The notes: a model not told the origin generated them from the letters alone. Positions 50,378 through 62,547 are shown, numbered from the stretch's first letter. The stretch is DNA of 64,000 bases from Bicyclus anynana (GCF_947172395.1 NC_069105.1:12049971-12113970), one strand, 5' to 3'. Numbers and translations: made by a program.

Positions 50378-53300
50378 CTATTGTATTTCGTTATCATCAT
50401 CGTCATCTTGATCTGAACTAATTTCAAATTTCACCAATTCCTTTTCAAATTGTAATTCTTCGCCGTGATTTGACGTAAAATCTATAAATTTAATACAATC
50501 GGTGTTACATTGTTCACTTTGATTACTAAACATTTCTATTATATCATCATCTTCTTCTACCAATTGGGTTTCATTTGATTTGGTGCCTAAGATTGTGTAA
50601 TCTTCGTCATCCTCTGATTCTTCACTCTGATTTGATTTCAATTCAGTTTCATCATCTTCTCCTGGTTCCTCCTCACTTTCATCTGATATAAAATCTAACG
50701 TATCGTATTTCATTTGTAACTCTTTATACTTATTTTTTATAACTGATAAAAAATTATTGAACTCATCAGGCCTATTCGGAGTTTGAATATCTAATGCTGA
50801 ATTTAAAAATTGTTTTTTAAACAATGCACAAAATTTGCTCGCTGATATTTCCCGAAAAACACCATCTGCTTGCTTCCAAATTTGAAAAAGTTTTTTCAAA
50901 TCATCTACATTCAGTCTTCTTGTATAAAAATAATTGTATCCTTTCTTTTTAAGATCTTCCAATAGCAGTAAAGCATATTTTATTGTATGATTAAAATAAC
51001 TTACGCAATTATATGTGCTAGTGACGTCATTGTTACTCGTTTTGTTAGTAATACGTAAGGAACTCAGCAATCGACGATATTCCATTAGAACGTTGGTTTG
51101 ATAGTTTTCACCTGAAAACCTTCTTTTGAATTTAGAAATATAGGAATCGTTTGGAGAAGAGTTTAAAATATCAAATACATCATTCGTGCGTTGAATTAAA
51201 ATTGCCGTTCCTACAGCTGAGCCAGGTAGTTTCCCGATTTCGATTTTGCAATGCATCGCTGAAGCCACAGATCTACTAAAGGTTTGGACGGCAAACCTGA
51301 CAGCCACCTTTTGATAAAGACTTGGTCTTATATGATCTGCAGTGAGGTTGTAAGCTATGGGGCAAGCTGCATTTTTGTCTAAATTGTAAAGACTTCTGAT
51401 GTCATCCCACGAAGCTGTCAAGTTAATTACTTTTCCACATTGAAATACAAAATTATTAGTCATTAAAATGTTCCTCAATGTGTTTATCAATTGCGGAACA
51501 TCAAATAGTATAAAAAGTGGTCTCTGGGGTTCTAGAATTATGGAACGTTTAAATAATTTAAAAAATAATACCTCATTGTCTGTTGTGATAGCGACAACAT
51601 CAAATCCTATAACTTTTAATTTCTCAATAACTTCAATAACTTTAACGGTAACATCGACATCGGTCAAAGCTTGTTTGTGGAACCAAAAAGCAATAAGTTG
51701 CTTCCATTTTGATAATAACCCACGTGCCATTAGTACAACAGCATATTTTTCTTCTTCATGTAATCCGTTAATTTCGTGGAGTCTTATATTACGAGTATGT
51801 TCGTGCATTTGATTTGTTATTTCCGATTTTAATTCCAAAATAGACAAGCTCAATACACACACTTTCTCGGATTTGGATAATTGCCCACATTTATATTGGA
51901 GGCACCTAATCATGCTATTCGAGAATTGTAAATTTACCTCTATTAACGTTTCTCTTACAATTTTCTCTCGAGGTAACTTTAAAGTTTTGTATAAAAGTCT
52001 ATAAGCCGATGGGCTCGTGAAATACAAATCCATAACAAATTCTGTATATCCTACCACATCACATAAATCTGCTTGAAATATTTGTTTTAGTCGATCGTGT
52101 ATAATTTCCATTCTTTTTTGTGCAACAGTAAACTTGGACTGTCTTTCCTGTGAAGCGCTTGCTTCTTGGTTTACAGTTAGTGATTCCGTTTCGTACAGAT
52201 ATGGCAGTGAGACACTCAATTTTCTTTTTCTAGAAACTTTTTGGCAATCGATCGCTTCATCGTTTACCTCATTCACTGGTGTACCTGTACTTGTAGTTGG
52301 AATAGAAATGATTATACTAGATTCTGTCTGTGTAGTTTTAGTACGATTGCAAACATCCGCTGGTGTGTCTGGCAAATGGTGAGTGGGAATTGAATTAGCT
52401 TTAATTTTTTTCTTGAACCGTTGGTGAGGATCGAAATGTCTATCACATATGCGGTAAGTTTTATGAATAGTCTCAACATCTTTGCTCTCTAAATCAAGGC
52501 GACCAGCTGCTATGATCCATTTAGTACACCTGTAAAAAAATTGAAATATTGTAATAAATAAGTGATGTAATTTTAACAGAAAATGTACATATTTTAAATT
52601 ATTTGCTTATTTTTCTTTTTATATTATGTAATGAACTTTTAACGTACTGTGTATTATTTCATCTGCGTGGAGTCATTCATTCATTCATTTGTTCATTTGT
52701 TCGTTCGTTCATTCATTCATTTTTTTGTTTATTTACATAAAATTAGAAAGTTAATAATAATAATTAAACAATTACAATACACAAAACAAAAATATAAACA
52801 GAAACTATTCTAGTAACAATTTAATTATGTTTAATACAAGCAAAAATGCATCGATCTCCTATTAAAATGTAGATGCACAATCAGCGACCAAAAAACGTCC
52901 CCACTCAATGAGTGCCAAACACAACTTCTTGGCGCTCAATTCAAATAGTCACATTTGCAAATTCAACCTTGAACTCAATCCTTAAGGTTGAATTTGCTCT
53001 GAATTTGGGATTTTATTGAATCATCATCATCATTATATTCAACCCATAATCGGCTTACTGCTGAGCTCGAATCTCCTCTCAGAATGAGAGGGTTAGGTTA
53101 GTCCACCACGCTAGCCCAATACGGATTGGCAGTCTTCACGCACGCAGAGAAATAAGAAAATTCTCTGGTATGCAGATTTTCTTACGATGTTTTTCCTTCA
53201 CCGTTTGAGACACATGACATGTAATTTCTTAAAATGCACACAACTGAAAAGTTGGAGGTGCATGCCCCGGACCGGATTCGTACCCACTTTCCGGAATCGG

Positions 53301-55237
53301 AGGCAGTGGGCAGTCATATCCGCTGGGCTATCACGGACTTTTTGTTGAATATTGGACTATATTTAAAGGCCTTTAGGTATAATTTTCTTTACCAATAATT
53401 CTAAAACTGTCAAAGCAAAATTGGCCAGTTTTTAAGGGAAGTTTTCTACATGATTGTGCGTCCTTTTGTTATAAGAGGTCAATGCAAAAATGTCTAATTC
53501 TATAAATCTACTAGTGAGGTCATTGTCGCCACACGGCACCGCAAATAACTGGCGACGTCGGCGACTTACATACTATACATATTATGACGATGCACTCGTT
53601 GCTTCACTACCTTTGAGCACAGTATACTTATTACATACCAAGATTCCCAACTTGGGGATTTTCCCCCCAGATTTAGGGGTATTTTTAGGGATTTTTTTGA
53701 CTCTTTAATATTTTTAAATTGATGATAATTTTAATATTTATTTCTTGACCTACGACTTATAACGACATATACATTATTTTTCATGCACTCTGAGGCAACA
53801 GGCGGAAATTTTCAAAATGTTGTATAATTTAAAAAAATTAAGACGTAATATTTTGTCTGTATGAAATATAGACTTTTGAAACATATTACAGTATAATATT
53901 ATTTCTAAATATATTTTTAGGGGGTTAACTCAATAATTAAGGTGATTTTAGGGGTTTTTGACATAAACTTTAGGGATAAATATTTTCGAGAGTTGGTAAC
54001 ACTGTTATATAGGTATAGGTATTTACATACATTGTACTGTGCTTCGAGTTCGACGTAGAATGCGAGGCCACGCAAGGCGCATTTTTTACCCGACTGCAAG
54101 AACGGTTGTATGTATTTATTTATGTATGTATGTAATATTCCTTATTACCTCATATCTTCCAAACCGCTGAAAGAATTTACGTAATTAAGATATCGTTAGG
54201 TTTGTCTTAATAACCCAAGTGTTCTTAGATAGATTAAGTTAAAAAAACGCGACGACTCTAAGACTACAGACTCAAGGTGAAAAAAAAATTGTTTTTAAAT
54301 ATTGCGTTATGGGTAAATTCAAGGGCTCATCAAAACATTACCCACGAAACTAAAAAGGGAAAAATAACATTATAATATTTTCTACCGATCACTTTGAAGT
54401 CGGTGCCAAACCCGAGTGGTTTCATTATCAACCCATATTCGGCACACTGCTGAGCTCGAGTCTCCTCTCAGAATGAGAGGAGTTAGGCCAATAGTCCACC
54501 ACGCTGGCCCAATGCCAGGCAATGCCAAGGCAATTGGCAGACTTTACACACGCAGAGAATCAAGAAAATTCCCTTGTATTCAGGTTTCCTCACGATGCCT
54601 TTCCTTCACCGTTAGAGACACGTGATATTCAATTTCTTAAAATGCACACAACTGAAAATTTGGAGGTGCATACCCCGGGCCGGATTCGAACCTACACCCT
54701 CCGGAATCGGAGGCAGAGGTCATATCCACAGGGCTATCACGGTTGATTTAAGCCCTTACTAAAAAAACACAAGAAAGACAAAAATAATGTCTGAGAAACA
54801 AAAATCTTTACGATATAGGTACGCCTATAATTAATAGATCACTAGCATCTCCTTCAAAGTGATCAATGGGTAGAAAATATTATACTTAATGTTCTTTCCC
54901 TTTTTAGTTTCGAGGGTTCTTTAATGTTTTGAAGTCGGTTTGTATTAAAAAAGATATACATACCTACGTACATATAATGCATATTTTTACGCACACATAC
55001 TCATTACATAAGCAGCTACTGTTTATCTTGCGAATGTGTGTGTGCACACCAGGAGGTATTAAAATAGCGTCCATAGATACTCTTAGATAATAGTTGTAGA
55101 CTGTAGACAATAGAAAATATGATATAACAATTTGATGTTATTACTTACAACTCTCGATTTTTCGGAAATCTGAAGAACGCACGGCTTTTTTCACGTTCGG
55201 AACTATAACATCCAGTAACAGCACAACGTATACCCAT
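50378..55237 (-). CDS. THAP-domain protein with P-element-transposase-like body (two exons)
   Basis: Minus-strand exons 55237-55149 (89 nt) and 52529-50378 (2152 nt), donor GAGTT|GTAAGT, acceptor TTTTTTACAG; 746 residues, no break. Residues 1-85 form a THAP zinc finger (C2CH): C5, C10, C58, H61, with FRFP near residue 22, W34 and SIPTHH at the end. Such fingers bind specific DNA sites. The body follows the P-element/THAP9 order: a region near 255-265, WKQLIAFWF, ITTDN (about 345), LFDVPQLINTLRN (about 372), ASWDDIRSLY, and TAILIQRTNDVFDILN (about 470). THAP9-like enzymes have DEM in the first block and TAEF in the last; here LSILELK and TAILI stand there, so two of the three presumed acids are gone. 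The C-terminus is highly acidic. Poly(A) signal at 49948-49943 (-). Probably a domesticated, catalytically inactive transposase acting in DNA binding (inference). Confidence 0.8.
53022..53336 (-). repeat. SINE-1, full length
   Basis: Left end ATTCAACCCATAATCGGCTT; head at the right with GGATTCGTACCC. Confidence 0.8.
54315..54945. mobile_element. Inverted-repeat element interrupted by SINE-1
   Basis: Left arm AAAACATTACCCACGAAACT..GATCACTTTGAAG is mirrored at 54850-54940 (CTTCAAAGTGATCAATGGGT..TTAATGTTTTG). A SINE-1 (54420-54743, minus) sits inside. It is related to the hairpin at 48400-48695. Confidence 0.65.
54420..54743 (-). repeat. SINE-1, full length, nested
   Basis: Complete body and head; a small internal duplication AATGCCAGGCAATGCCAAGG is at about 54521-54540. 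Confidence 0.8.
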
Positions 55238-56896
55238 TTTTTCCAATTAATTGTGTTTGAACAAGCTGTACATGTCATCGATCTTTGCCTATCATGTTGA
55301 CAAACACAAAAAAAAACATAATTTCACTAGATAATTTTGTTCTCGACGCTTGCGCAATCTGACGCGGGTCTAACGTATGGTGACTGTTAGGTGACTGAGG
55401 AGGTGAGGACGGCGCAGTGAGACGCGGGTATGTTAGAGCGAGACAGAACTCGTCTATAGAGAATTAATAAGTACGTTTCCTGGGTTCAGGCACAGTAAAG
55501 ATATTACAAGCAGTATAATAACTCGGCCGTATTTTTGAAATAAATACCTACAGCCGCGCGGTACGTAAACATGTCATAGGGCTGCCCGCCTGCAGCAATT
55601 TAATTACATTTGCTAACTTTGTGTTTCCACTTAGTTTTGTGATTGTAAATAAACTTTTTTTATATAAACAAATAAAATACTTTGTAAATTGTAGTAAAAT
55701 GGGAAGTGATAAATAAAAATGCGTGTTTTTTGATTGGTTGATTTAATTACTGATACTACGGTGTGTCTATTCACTTTATTTACTAATCCAGATACCTACC
55801 TTTATTCTGGAGATAAAAGGAAATACCTTATCCATTAAAAAATACAAGATTATGTACCTACCTACTAATAAGTAAATTTATTTTAAAGTCTAACCTTTCA
55901 GAGTTTCCAGGTAACTTAAAAAAAGTTATCTCTGGATGGGATAATTTTGAATTCATGCATCCAAAAACGGCACAGTATTTTCTACTGGTCATAATTAAAA
56001 AAATCTAATACTATTAATACACTTTACTCTGTTAATACACCGTGCGTTCGTTCGTCACCGCGGCACAGTCGCGACTGTCTTCACCCTACGATCACCCCAT
56101 GTTCAAGGTGCGTAGGTATAGCTCGCGTTTCGACCTCTAGTATGAAGTCCAACTACTGGTTGTAATATCTTTACTGTGGTTCAGGGTTGCCAATCGTACT
56201 GTTATATAGCATTGTACTATATTTCGGGTCGGCGTACTATGTACTGTTGAAGAAATATATTATAGGCAAAAATATTATATTTTGAACACGGAAATTTAAC
56301 AAACAAAATTTTCATTTTAAAACTTTAAGAACATTAATTTTTGACAGATGCAATAGCGTCTAGCCTATCCGAACTTGTCTGTCTTACTGAGTTACAAACA
56401 ATAAACGAACGAATTAGAAAAAAATGCTTTTTAAAATCAAATGTGTGTTTGCATATGACACTCTTCTTTTTCTTTTTTTTTTTATTTCTGACAAATAAAT
56501 CTTGGAAAATGCAACAAGAGTAAATATATTGTTTTTTGTTTAAATAAATATTGATTTTTTGTTAATTCCATAAAATACTACATTTTATTTAAGTTTACTA
56601 TATTTTTTGTAGCTTAATCTATAGCTAAGTATATTTGAAAAAATGTTGGCAACCCTACCTGGGTACAGCAATACCGTATTATGTGGTAGTATGTTATTAT
56701 AACACTGGTGCAGAGGGTAGTTTTCCTGCCTTTGCACGCAAGGCCGTGGGTTCGATTCTCATAACTGGAATATGTGTAAAAAAGGCATCTCAGAAATGGA
56801 TAATTAAATAAAAATCTTTATACCTATGTCAACTAGTATACGTCAAAGATGAATAAGCCTGATGATCTAAAATGTTGTGTACGCCACTGTTCGAGA
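55238..56896. other. Region upstream of the THAP gene, no gene seen
   Basis: AT-rich, with GC-rich patches at 55360-55445 and 56040-56110. A tRNA-like SINE head may lie at 56705-56765 (box B GGTTCGATTCT). No supported coding sequence. Confidence 0.4.
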
Positions 56897-57123
56897 CCAT
56901 CATCATCATCATCATCAACTCATTTTCGGCTCACTGTTGAGCACGAGTCTCAGAATGAGATGGGTTAGGCCAATAGTCCACCACGCTGGCCCAATGCGGA
57001 TTGGCAGACTTCACACAAGTAGAGAATTAATTAAATTCTCAGGTGAGTATGCAGGCTTAGTCACGACGTTTTTCCTTCACTGTTTGAGACACGTGATATA
57101 TTTTAATTTAATATAATGCACAC
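56897..57123 (-). repeat. SINE-1, headless
   Basis: (CAT)n tail, then TCGGCTCACTGTTGAGCACG through to the GTTTGAGACACGTGATAT block. Confidence 0.75.
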
Positions 57124-57212
57124 TTAACTTAAACGTTGAAAATAAATGTCTATCTCTATGTAATACATATCAATGTCCATGGGCTATGAAATACATATTT
57201 ATATTGCTATTT

Positions 57213-57486
57213 CATCATCATCACCATATCGGTCGATGGACGTCCACTGCAGGACATAGGTCTTTTGTAGACACTTCCAAACATCACGATACTGAGCCAC
57301 CTGTATCCAGCGAATCCCTGCGACACGCTTGATGTCGTCAGTCAGCCTGGTGCGGGGTCGCCATTCCAGCACTTTGGGACCCCAACATCCATCGGTTCTT
57401 CAAACTATGTGCCTCGCCACTTCAGCTTCGCAACTCGTTGTGCTATGTCAGTGACTTTGGTCCTTCTGCGGATCTCCTATCTGCGG
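57213..57486 (-). mobile_element. RTE-clade LINE tail
   Basis: Starts with CATCATCATCACCATATCGG and continues as the complement of the RTE coding tail, with a deletion of about 40 bp near 57345. Confidence 0.75.
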
Positions 57487-58010
57487 ATATTGGTATTTAT
57501 TCTTCGAGAATAGAAAAATAATAAAAACGGTTTTACCTACTATACTCGTATTCGTACCTACCTATTAGCGGCGAAGAGTCCATACAGGTCGATTCCCACC
57601 GGGTTACCTTTTAAAAATCCATAGATATCGGATGGCTACGTGTATATATGCTGGCTACCTATAATACCTATCACCAATTACCGACAATCAACCTACAATA
57701 CTCATAACTGTAATTATTAACGAATAAGTTTTATTATAAAATAACCTCAGGTGTTAGGTGAGTAATCTTGAGTATTATAAAACCCAGTAGAAACGATTCT
57801 ACTTATCCTATTATTATTTCGTATCCTATGATTCTATTCGTGACTTTCTAATGGTCAATAAAATGTCTTCGGGTGGATCGGGATACAGAGATACAAAGTG
57901 AATCTTTACAGACTCACTCTGTATCTCTGTATCTGTATCGTCATATGTTTTCTGTGGTATCGCTATCGTCTTTACTACAGAACGCAAGGAGTTATACGCA
58001 GTTAAATTAA

Positions 58011-58070
58011 ACGCCTGTCAAAGTAAGGTAGCACTTACCTAAGTAAGTGCGATCTTATTTTGACAGGCGT
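58011..58070. repeat. Hairpin mini-element (about 60 bp)
   Basis: ACGCCTGTCAAAGTAAGGTA..GCACTTAC faces GTAAGTGC..TCTTATTTTGACAGGCGT. Ends ACGCCTGTCA/TGACAGGCGT are perfect. Confidence 0.6.
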
Positions 58071-58285
58071 GTTTCCTTTTAGTAAACGTATCCCTTCCTT
58101 TCTTACGAACTCTTTGGTGGGTTGGTAATGGTGTGGTTCTGCTTTGTGCTCGGATCAATATAGGATTTTATATATATTTTTAAATTGGCTTAGATCTGGT
58201 CTGATAAAAGGCATCACTCAAGGTTGTGGCTGGTTTTGGTTATCACCCCACGGATAAAGACGTACCGCCAAGTGATTAAAAGCTC

Positions 58286-58553
58286 ATTTACACGAGCGGC
58301 AACTCTACCGACGACCGCAGTCGACTGCAGTCGGCTACGTCTCGGCGGCAGGCGACGGTGTCGCCGACTGCAGTCAGCAACGTCTCGGCAGCAGCTAACG
58401 GCAGTCGACTGTAGTCGGCGACGTCTCGGCGGCAGCCAACGGCATCGCCGACTGCAGTCGGCAACGTCTCGGCGGCAGCCAACGGGAGTCGACTTCAGTC
58501 GACGACCGCCGAGAGTCGACTGCAGTCGTCGGTAGCTGCTGTGTCGTGTAAAC
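58286..58553. mobile_element. TIR element carrying a GC-rich 42-bp minisatellite
   Basis: Outer ends TTTACACGAGCGGCAACTCT..CCGACGAC and GTCGGTAGCTGCTGTGTCGT..GTAAA form inverted repeats. Inside, five units start at 58323, 58366, 58407, 58450 and 58491, alternating 43 and 41 bp, each with the palindrome GACTGCAGTC and ACGTCTCGGCGGCAG. The frames of 60-128 codons across it come from the repeat. Confidence 0.7.
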
Positions 58554-58923
58554 ACTAGAGCATTTCGGTTTGTTGCCGCGGTGGAGACATGCGGGAACAT
58601 AGACTTGGATCTACGTCTTTCAATTTAGATCCATCCGATCCATCCAAAGACGTTGCAGGGGCTCCCCCAGGGGATCATTCAGCTGCTGAATGTCGAGTTT
58701 ACCCTGTATTTGTTTGAGACTTTGACACTCAGTGAATGACCCCCTAGAGGTGCCCCAACAACGTCTATGAATGCACTGTATCGTCTTTTAATATTATGTA
58801 AGACGTTAGACCGCAATCAAAACCTATATTGGCAATGATTAAAAAAATCAAATAAAGTAAAATCTATTCGTTAATACTGAACAAAAAACTAAATAAGTTT
58901 GGTTAAATGCACTACATTGCTCT

Positions 58924-59252
58924 AATGCGGATTGGCGGGAGCCAACGATAATTTTGGGTTCTCTGCCTCAGATTCCGGAGGGCGTGGGTTCGAGTCCGGT
59001 CCGGGACATGCACCTCCGACTGTTCAGTTGTGAGCACTTTAAGAAATTAAGTATCACGTGTCTCAAACGGTAAAGGAATAACATCGTGAGGAAACCTGCA
59101 TACTAGAGAATTTTCTTAATTCTCTGCGTGTGTGAGGTCTGTCAATCCGTATTGGGCCAGCGTGGTGGACTATTGGCCTAACCCCTCTCATTCTGAGAGG
59201 AGATTCAAGTTCAGCAGTGAGCCGAATATGGGTTGATAATGATGATGATGAT
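58924..59252 (+). repeat. SINE-1
   Basis: Head with GATTCCGGAGGGCGTGGGTT and box B GGTTCGAGTCC; ends GGGTTGATAATGATGATGAT. Confidence 0.8.
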
Positions 59253-59324
59253 TAATTTCAACTTGATACACATACACCAGGTCTTGACGGACAGACAATA
59301 GACATACAGACTTTTTTTATTATT

Positions 59325-59529
59325 ATTATTTTATTATTCTTTACAAGTTAGCCCTTGACTACAATCTCACCTGATGGTAAGTGATGATGCAGTCTAAGAT
59401 GGAAGCGGGCTAACTTGTTAGGAGGAGGATGAAAATCCACACCCCTTTCGGTTTCTACACGGCATCGTACCGGAACGCTAAATCGCTTGGCGGTACGTCT
59501 TTGCCGGTAGGGTGGTAACTAGCCACGGC
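59325..59529 (-). repeat. SINE-2, headless
   Basis: TTACAAGTTAGCCCTTGACT through GCGGTACGTCTTTGCCGGTA to AACTAGCCACGGCC. It ends about 65 bp past the poly(A) signal of metallothionein D. Confidence 0.75.
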
Positions 59530-59694
59530 CTATAAATATATAAATGAGGGACCCAAATAATCAAATAAAAGATTACACAATGGTTTACTAAGCTAATTTA
59601 TTAATCGACTAACATAAGATATTTGGAAAAAAAATGCAAAACTTATTATAAAAGCATGATTATTGAAGTCTTCTCCACTCTCTTCTGGGCTTCT

Positions 59695-62416
59695 CTACTT
59701 TTTAGTAGCAGAAGCGTCGGTGCCGGTGCGCTTGCAGGAGCATTTGCACGAGGCATCACACTTGCACGACGCGCAGCACTGGGTGGGAGTGCACTTGCAA
59801 CCTGGGTAACAAACGACATTGTGCATAGCGGCCTTATAAAAATATATAATAATGGTACACTGAGATACATAATCTCAGTGTACCATTCAAACAATGAGTC
59901 ACTACATCGATTTTCGTCGTATTTTCGTATTTGTGATCATCTAATATAGTTATTTCTACGAAATTACCTTGACTATGCCATTTTACATGAAGTGGCAATG
60001 ATTTTTTGTTTTAACAATCGTCTAACATGAATATTTTAACAAAATAACGTAAATATCAGTTTTTCGTTCGTGACTACCTGTTAATACCACTACTAGACTA
60101 ATGTTACTTTACGTAAAGTGACGAATATTGTGTCATTTCGTCGAAAACACAATGTTAGATGATTGCAAAAATTAAAAAACGATGAAAAACGATGTAGTGA
60201 CTGATTACTTGAATGGTACACCGAGTTACATAATGCAGAGCCTGTGAGGATCAGACCTACGTTTAAAAGTGGAAGCCCATAGCCGACGCTCCGAGTTTCA
60301 CCCGCGTAGTTCCCGTCCCAGTGAGAATGCGGGGTAAAATACAGCCCATGACACTCTCAAATAACGTGGATTTCTTGTGGTAAAAGAATTTTCTAAATTT
60401 TGTTTTGTTACTCCGGTAACTATTAGAAGGCTTTCAGAGGGCTTCAGAGTTTCTAACAAACTTTCAACTTTTATAAAATAACGAAGATTTGGCATTCACG
60501 GGCCCACGTTCTAAAAGTGGAATTGAGTTTCAAAATTGTATGTTAACTATCATTTACAGGAGACTAAAAAGGTGCTATACGTAGATAATAAAAATAAAAT
60601 TCATTTAACTCAAAGATCAAATGAAAAGTTGTCTTAATAACCCATTATTCCATAGTGAAGTTATGTACCTATGAATAAATAAATTATTATTATTATTATA
60701 CCTACAATCTATTTATTAAATGCATACTTATGTACATAAATGGAATAAATGGCTGATATTCTTGAAGAAATAGTTACCTAGATATTCTGTATTAGGTAAC
60801 TACCTACCTACATGTATGTATCTTTTGGAGATAAAAGACATAATATTAATTGTCATTCAAGGTTGTCGTCGTAAAAACTGGGACGGTCATTATCCCAGCA
60901 GAGTAAAACAGGTATCGTTTTTATAATTTCTAGTTGTTAGTACAGTTCAAGGCCAAATAGGAACATGAGACAGCCCATAACACTATAAAGTACATACCAT
61001 TGCTATTTTACTGGAACCACGAACTGACTTCAAGAAAAAAGGTTCTGTTTTCAATCCGTATGTATATGTATGTAAATATATTGTACATATGACTTGCTTA
61101 TATTTAAAAGTATATTTAAGATTGTAACTACATAATTGTAGTTATTTCTACAACGTAATAATGTTTTTTTTTTTTATTTTTGTATTCATAATTCAACGTC
61201 ACAAAGGCTTACCATCTTTTAATTATAAACTTAAACGTATGGTAATTGTAAACAGATTACCGTGTATTATTATCAAAACAAAAACCTTCAATGTTGTTGA
61301 GAAATTCGCCATGTCTATGTTTGTTTACAAAATGCATACGGACGCACATAATTATTCGTAGGTGTGTGTTAGGTAGAGACACTATTTGTACTTAACTAGC
61401 TGACGCCGCGCGGTTTCACCCGCGTGGTTCCCGTTCCCGTAGGAGTACGGGGAAATATATAGCCTTCCTCGATAAATGGGCAATCTAACTCTGAAAGAAT
61501 TTTTTAAATCGGACCAGTATTTCCTGAGATTAGCGCGTTCAAACAAATAAACAAACTCTTCAGCTTTATAATAGTAGTATAGATAATTAAATAAATACTT
61601 ACTATTCCCATTTTTACATAAGCATCTCATTCATCATCATTATCAAAATATATTCGCCTCTCTGCTGAGCTCGAGTCTCCTCTCAGAATGAGAGGGGTTA
61701 GGCCAATATATCCACCACGCTGGTCCAATGCGGATTGGCAGACTTCACGCACGCAGAGAATCAAGACAATTCTCTGGTATGCAGGTTTCCTCACGATGTT
61801 TTCCTTCACCGTTTGAGACACATGAACTGCTCTTAAAATGCTCATAACTGAAAAGTTGGAGGTGCATGCCCCGGACCGGATTCGAACCCACACCCTCCGG
61901 AATCGGAGGCAGGGGTCATATCCACCATGAAATATTTTTATCAAGTAGGTATAAAAAGGAAAATATCGTAAAGAGTTGCCAAAAATATTATATTCAAGGT
62001 TAGTATTATTTAATAATACTATCATGTTTTTTTTTAATTCTATTAAAATATAATTTGTTTACCAAAAAAATATTTTCCTTCTAATAATTTTCTCTTCACT
62101 ATGCAAAATAGGACCATTTTGAATTGATCAATTATTTTCTTGATGTAATTAAGATACCTACCTAATAAATAGTAATTATTGAGTAATAATTTTATTTCAA
62201 AAATAAAGTTAATGATATTCACATGTAAATAATCCTACAAAACGTTAATTTATGTTTATTTTAACAACTGTGTTAATACAGCCAATGCATTGTCGCATTT
62301 ACTTGTAGCTATTGATTTCGTTGTCATTTTTCATCAGTTAATTATTAAATCAACATTAATTTATAAATAAATTTAATTTAATTAAACTTACCATCACCGC
62401 AACCGCCGCAAGGCAT
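59695..62416 (-). CDS. Metallothionein D (two exons)
   Basis: Minus-strand exons 62416-62392 (25 nt) and 59801-59695 (107 nt). Donor GTGATG|GTAAGT, acceptor TTGTTACCCAG, phase 1. The 43-residue product starts MPCGGCGDGCKC, continues TPTQCCASCKCDASCKCSCK and ends RTGTDASATKK. It has 11 cysteines in C-x-C, CC and C-x-x-C spacings, is Lys-rich and has no aromatic residue, the classic insect metallothionein pattern for cytosolic metal binding. AATAAA at 59602-59597 (-). A TATA box with correctly spaced start site lies upstream. The single intron of 2590 bp holds a MITE, a SINE-1 and a GCTGACGCCGCGCGG repeat. No TGCRCNC metal-response core is seen within 300 bp upstream. Confidence 0.88.
59874..60226. 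mobile_element. hAT-like MITE with TACATAAT target duplication, in metallothionein D intron
   Basis: Ends CTCAGTGTACCATTCAA and TTGAATGGTACACCGAGT are inverted repeats that continue into GTCACTACATCG. TACATAAT occurs at 59866-59873 and 60227-60234. An extra end AATGGTACACTGAG directly to the left (59852-59865) makes a local palindrome. Confidence 0.75.
60278..60395 (+). repeat. GCTGACGCCGCGCGG-family repeat, diverged
   Basis: AGCCGACGCTCCGAGTTTCA, CCCGCGTAGTTCCCGTCCCA and AAAATACAGCCCATGACACT. Confidence 0.5.
60500..61395. other. Metallothionein D intron, AT-rich, no signal
   Basis: Contains short ATT and TAC repeats only. Confidence 0.4.
61396..61587 (+). repeat. GCTGACGCCGCGCGG-family repeat
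   Basis: Full copy from TAGCTGACGCCGCGCGGT to TTATAATAGTAGTATAGAT. Confidence 0.75.
61633..61928 (-). repeat. SINE-1
   Basis: Left end TTCGCCTCTCTGCTGAGC; most of the head with GGATTCGAACCCACACCCTC; box A is lost at the right. Confidence 0.8.
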
Positions 62417-62515
62417 CTTGAAATGGAAAATTAAAAATGAAAAGGGAAAATGCAACTCAAATAACCACTTATCGTTCAACTAACTATGCAATCGTCTGAA
62501 CAATGGCTTCTGGCA

Positions 62516-62547
62516 TGATCGCAAACGATCCTGTATGCTTATTTATA
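62516..62547 (-). promoter_or_regulatory. Core promoter of metallothionein D
   Basis: On the minus strand TATAAAT starts at 62547 and a TCATG initiator-like site has its A at 62516, 31 bp downstream. This gives a 100-nt leader before the ATG. Confidence 0.55.

Larger units (their letters stand above)
52530..55148 (-). other. Intron of the THAP gene, transposon-rich
   Basis: Contains an ATTC-rich microsatellite at 52676-52722, a LINE-like tail to about 52840, SINE-1 copies at 53022-53336 and 54420-54743, and an inverted-repeat element at 54315-54945. No exon is visible. Confidence 0.6.

Noticed and set aside
56877..57116. Frame with a run of six His
   Set aside because: The run is the CAT-repeat tail of a SINE.
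58214..58600. 128-codon and 103-codon frames on both strands with Arg/Cys-rich repeats
   Set aside because: They run across the GC-rich minisatellite and repeat with its 42-bp period; no splice or start context.
59623..59949. 108-codon plus-strand frame
   Set aside because: Antisense of the metallothionein D coding exon.
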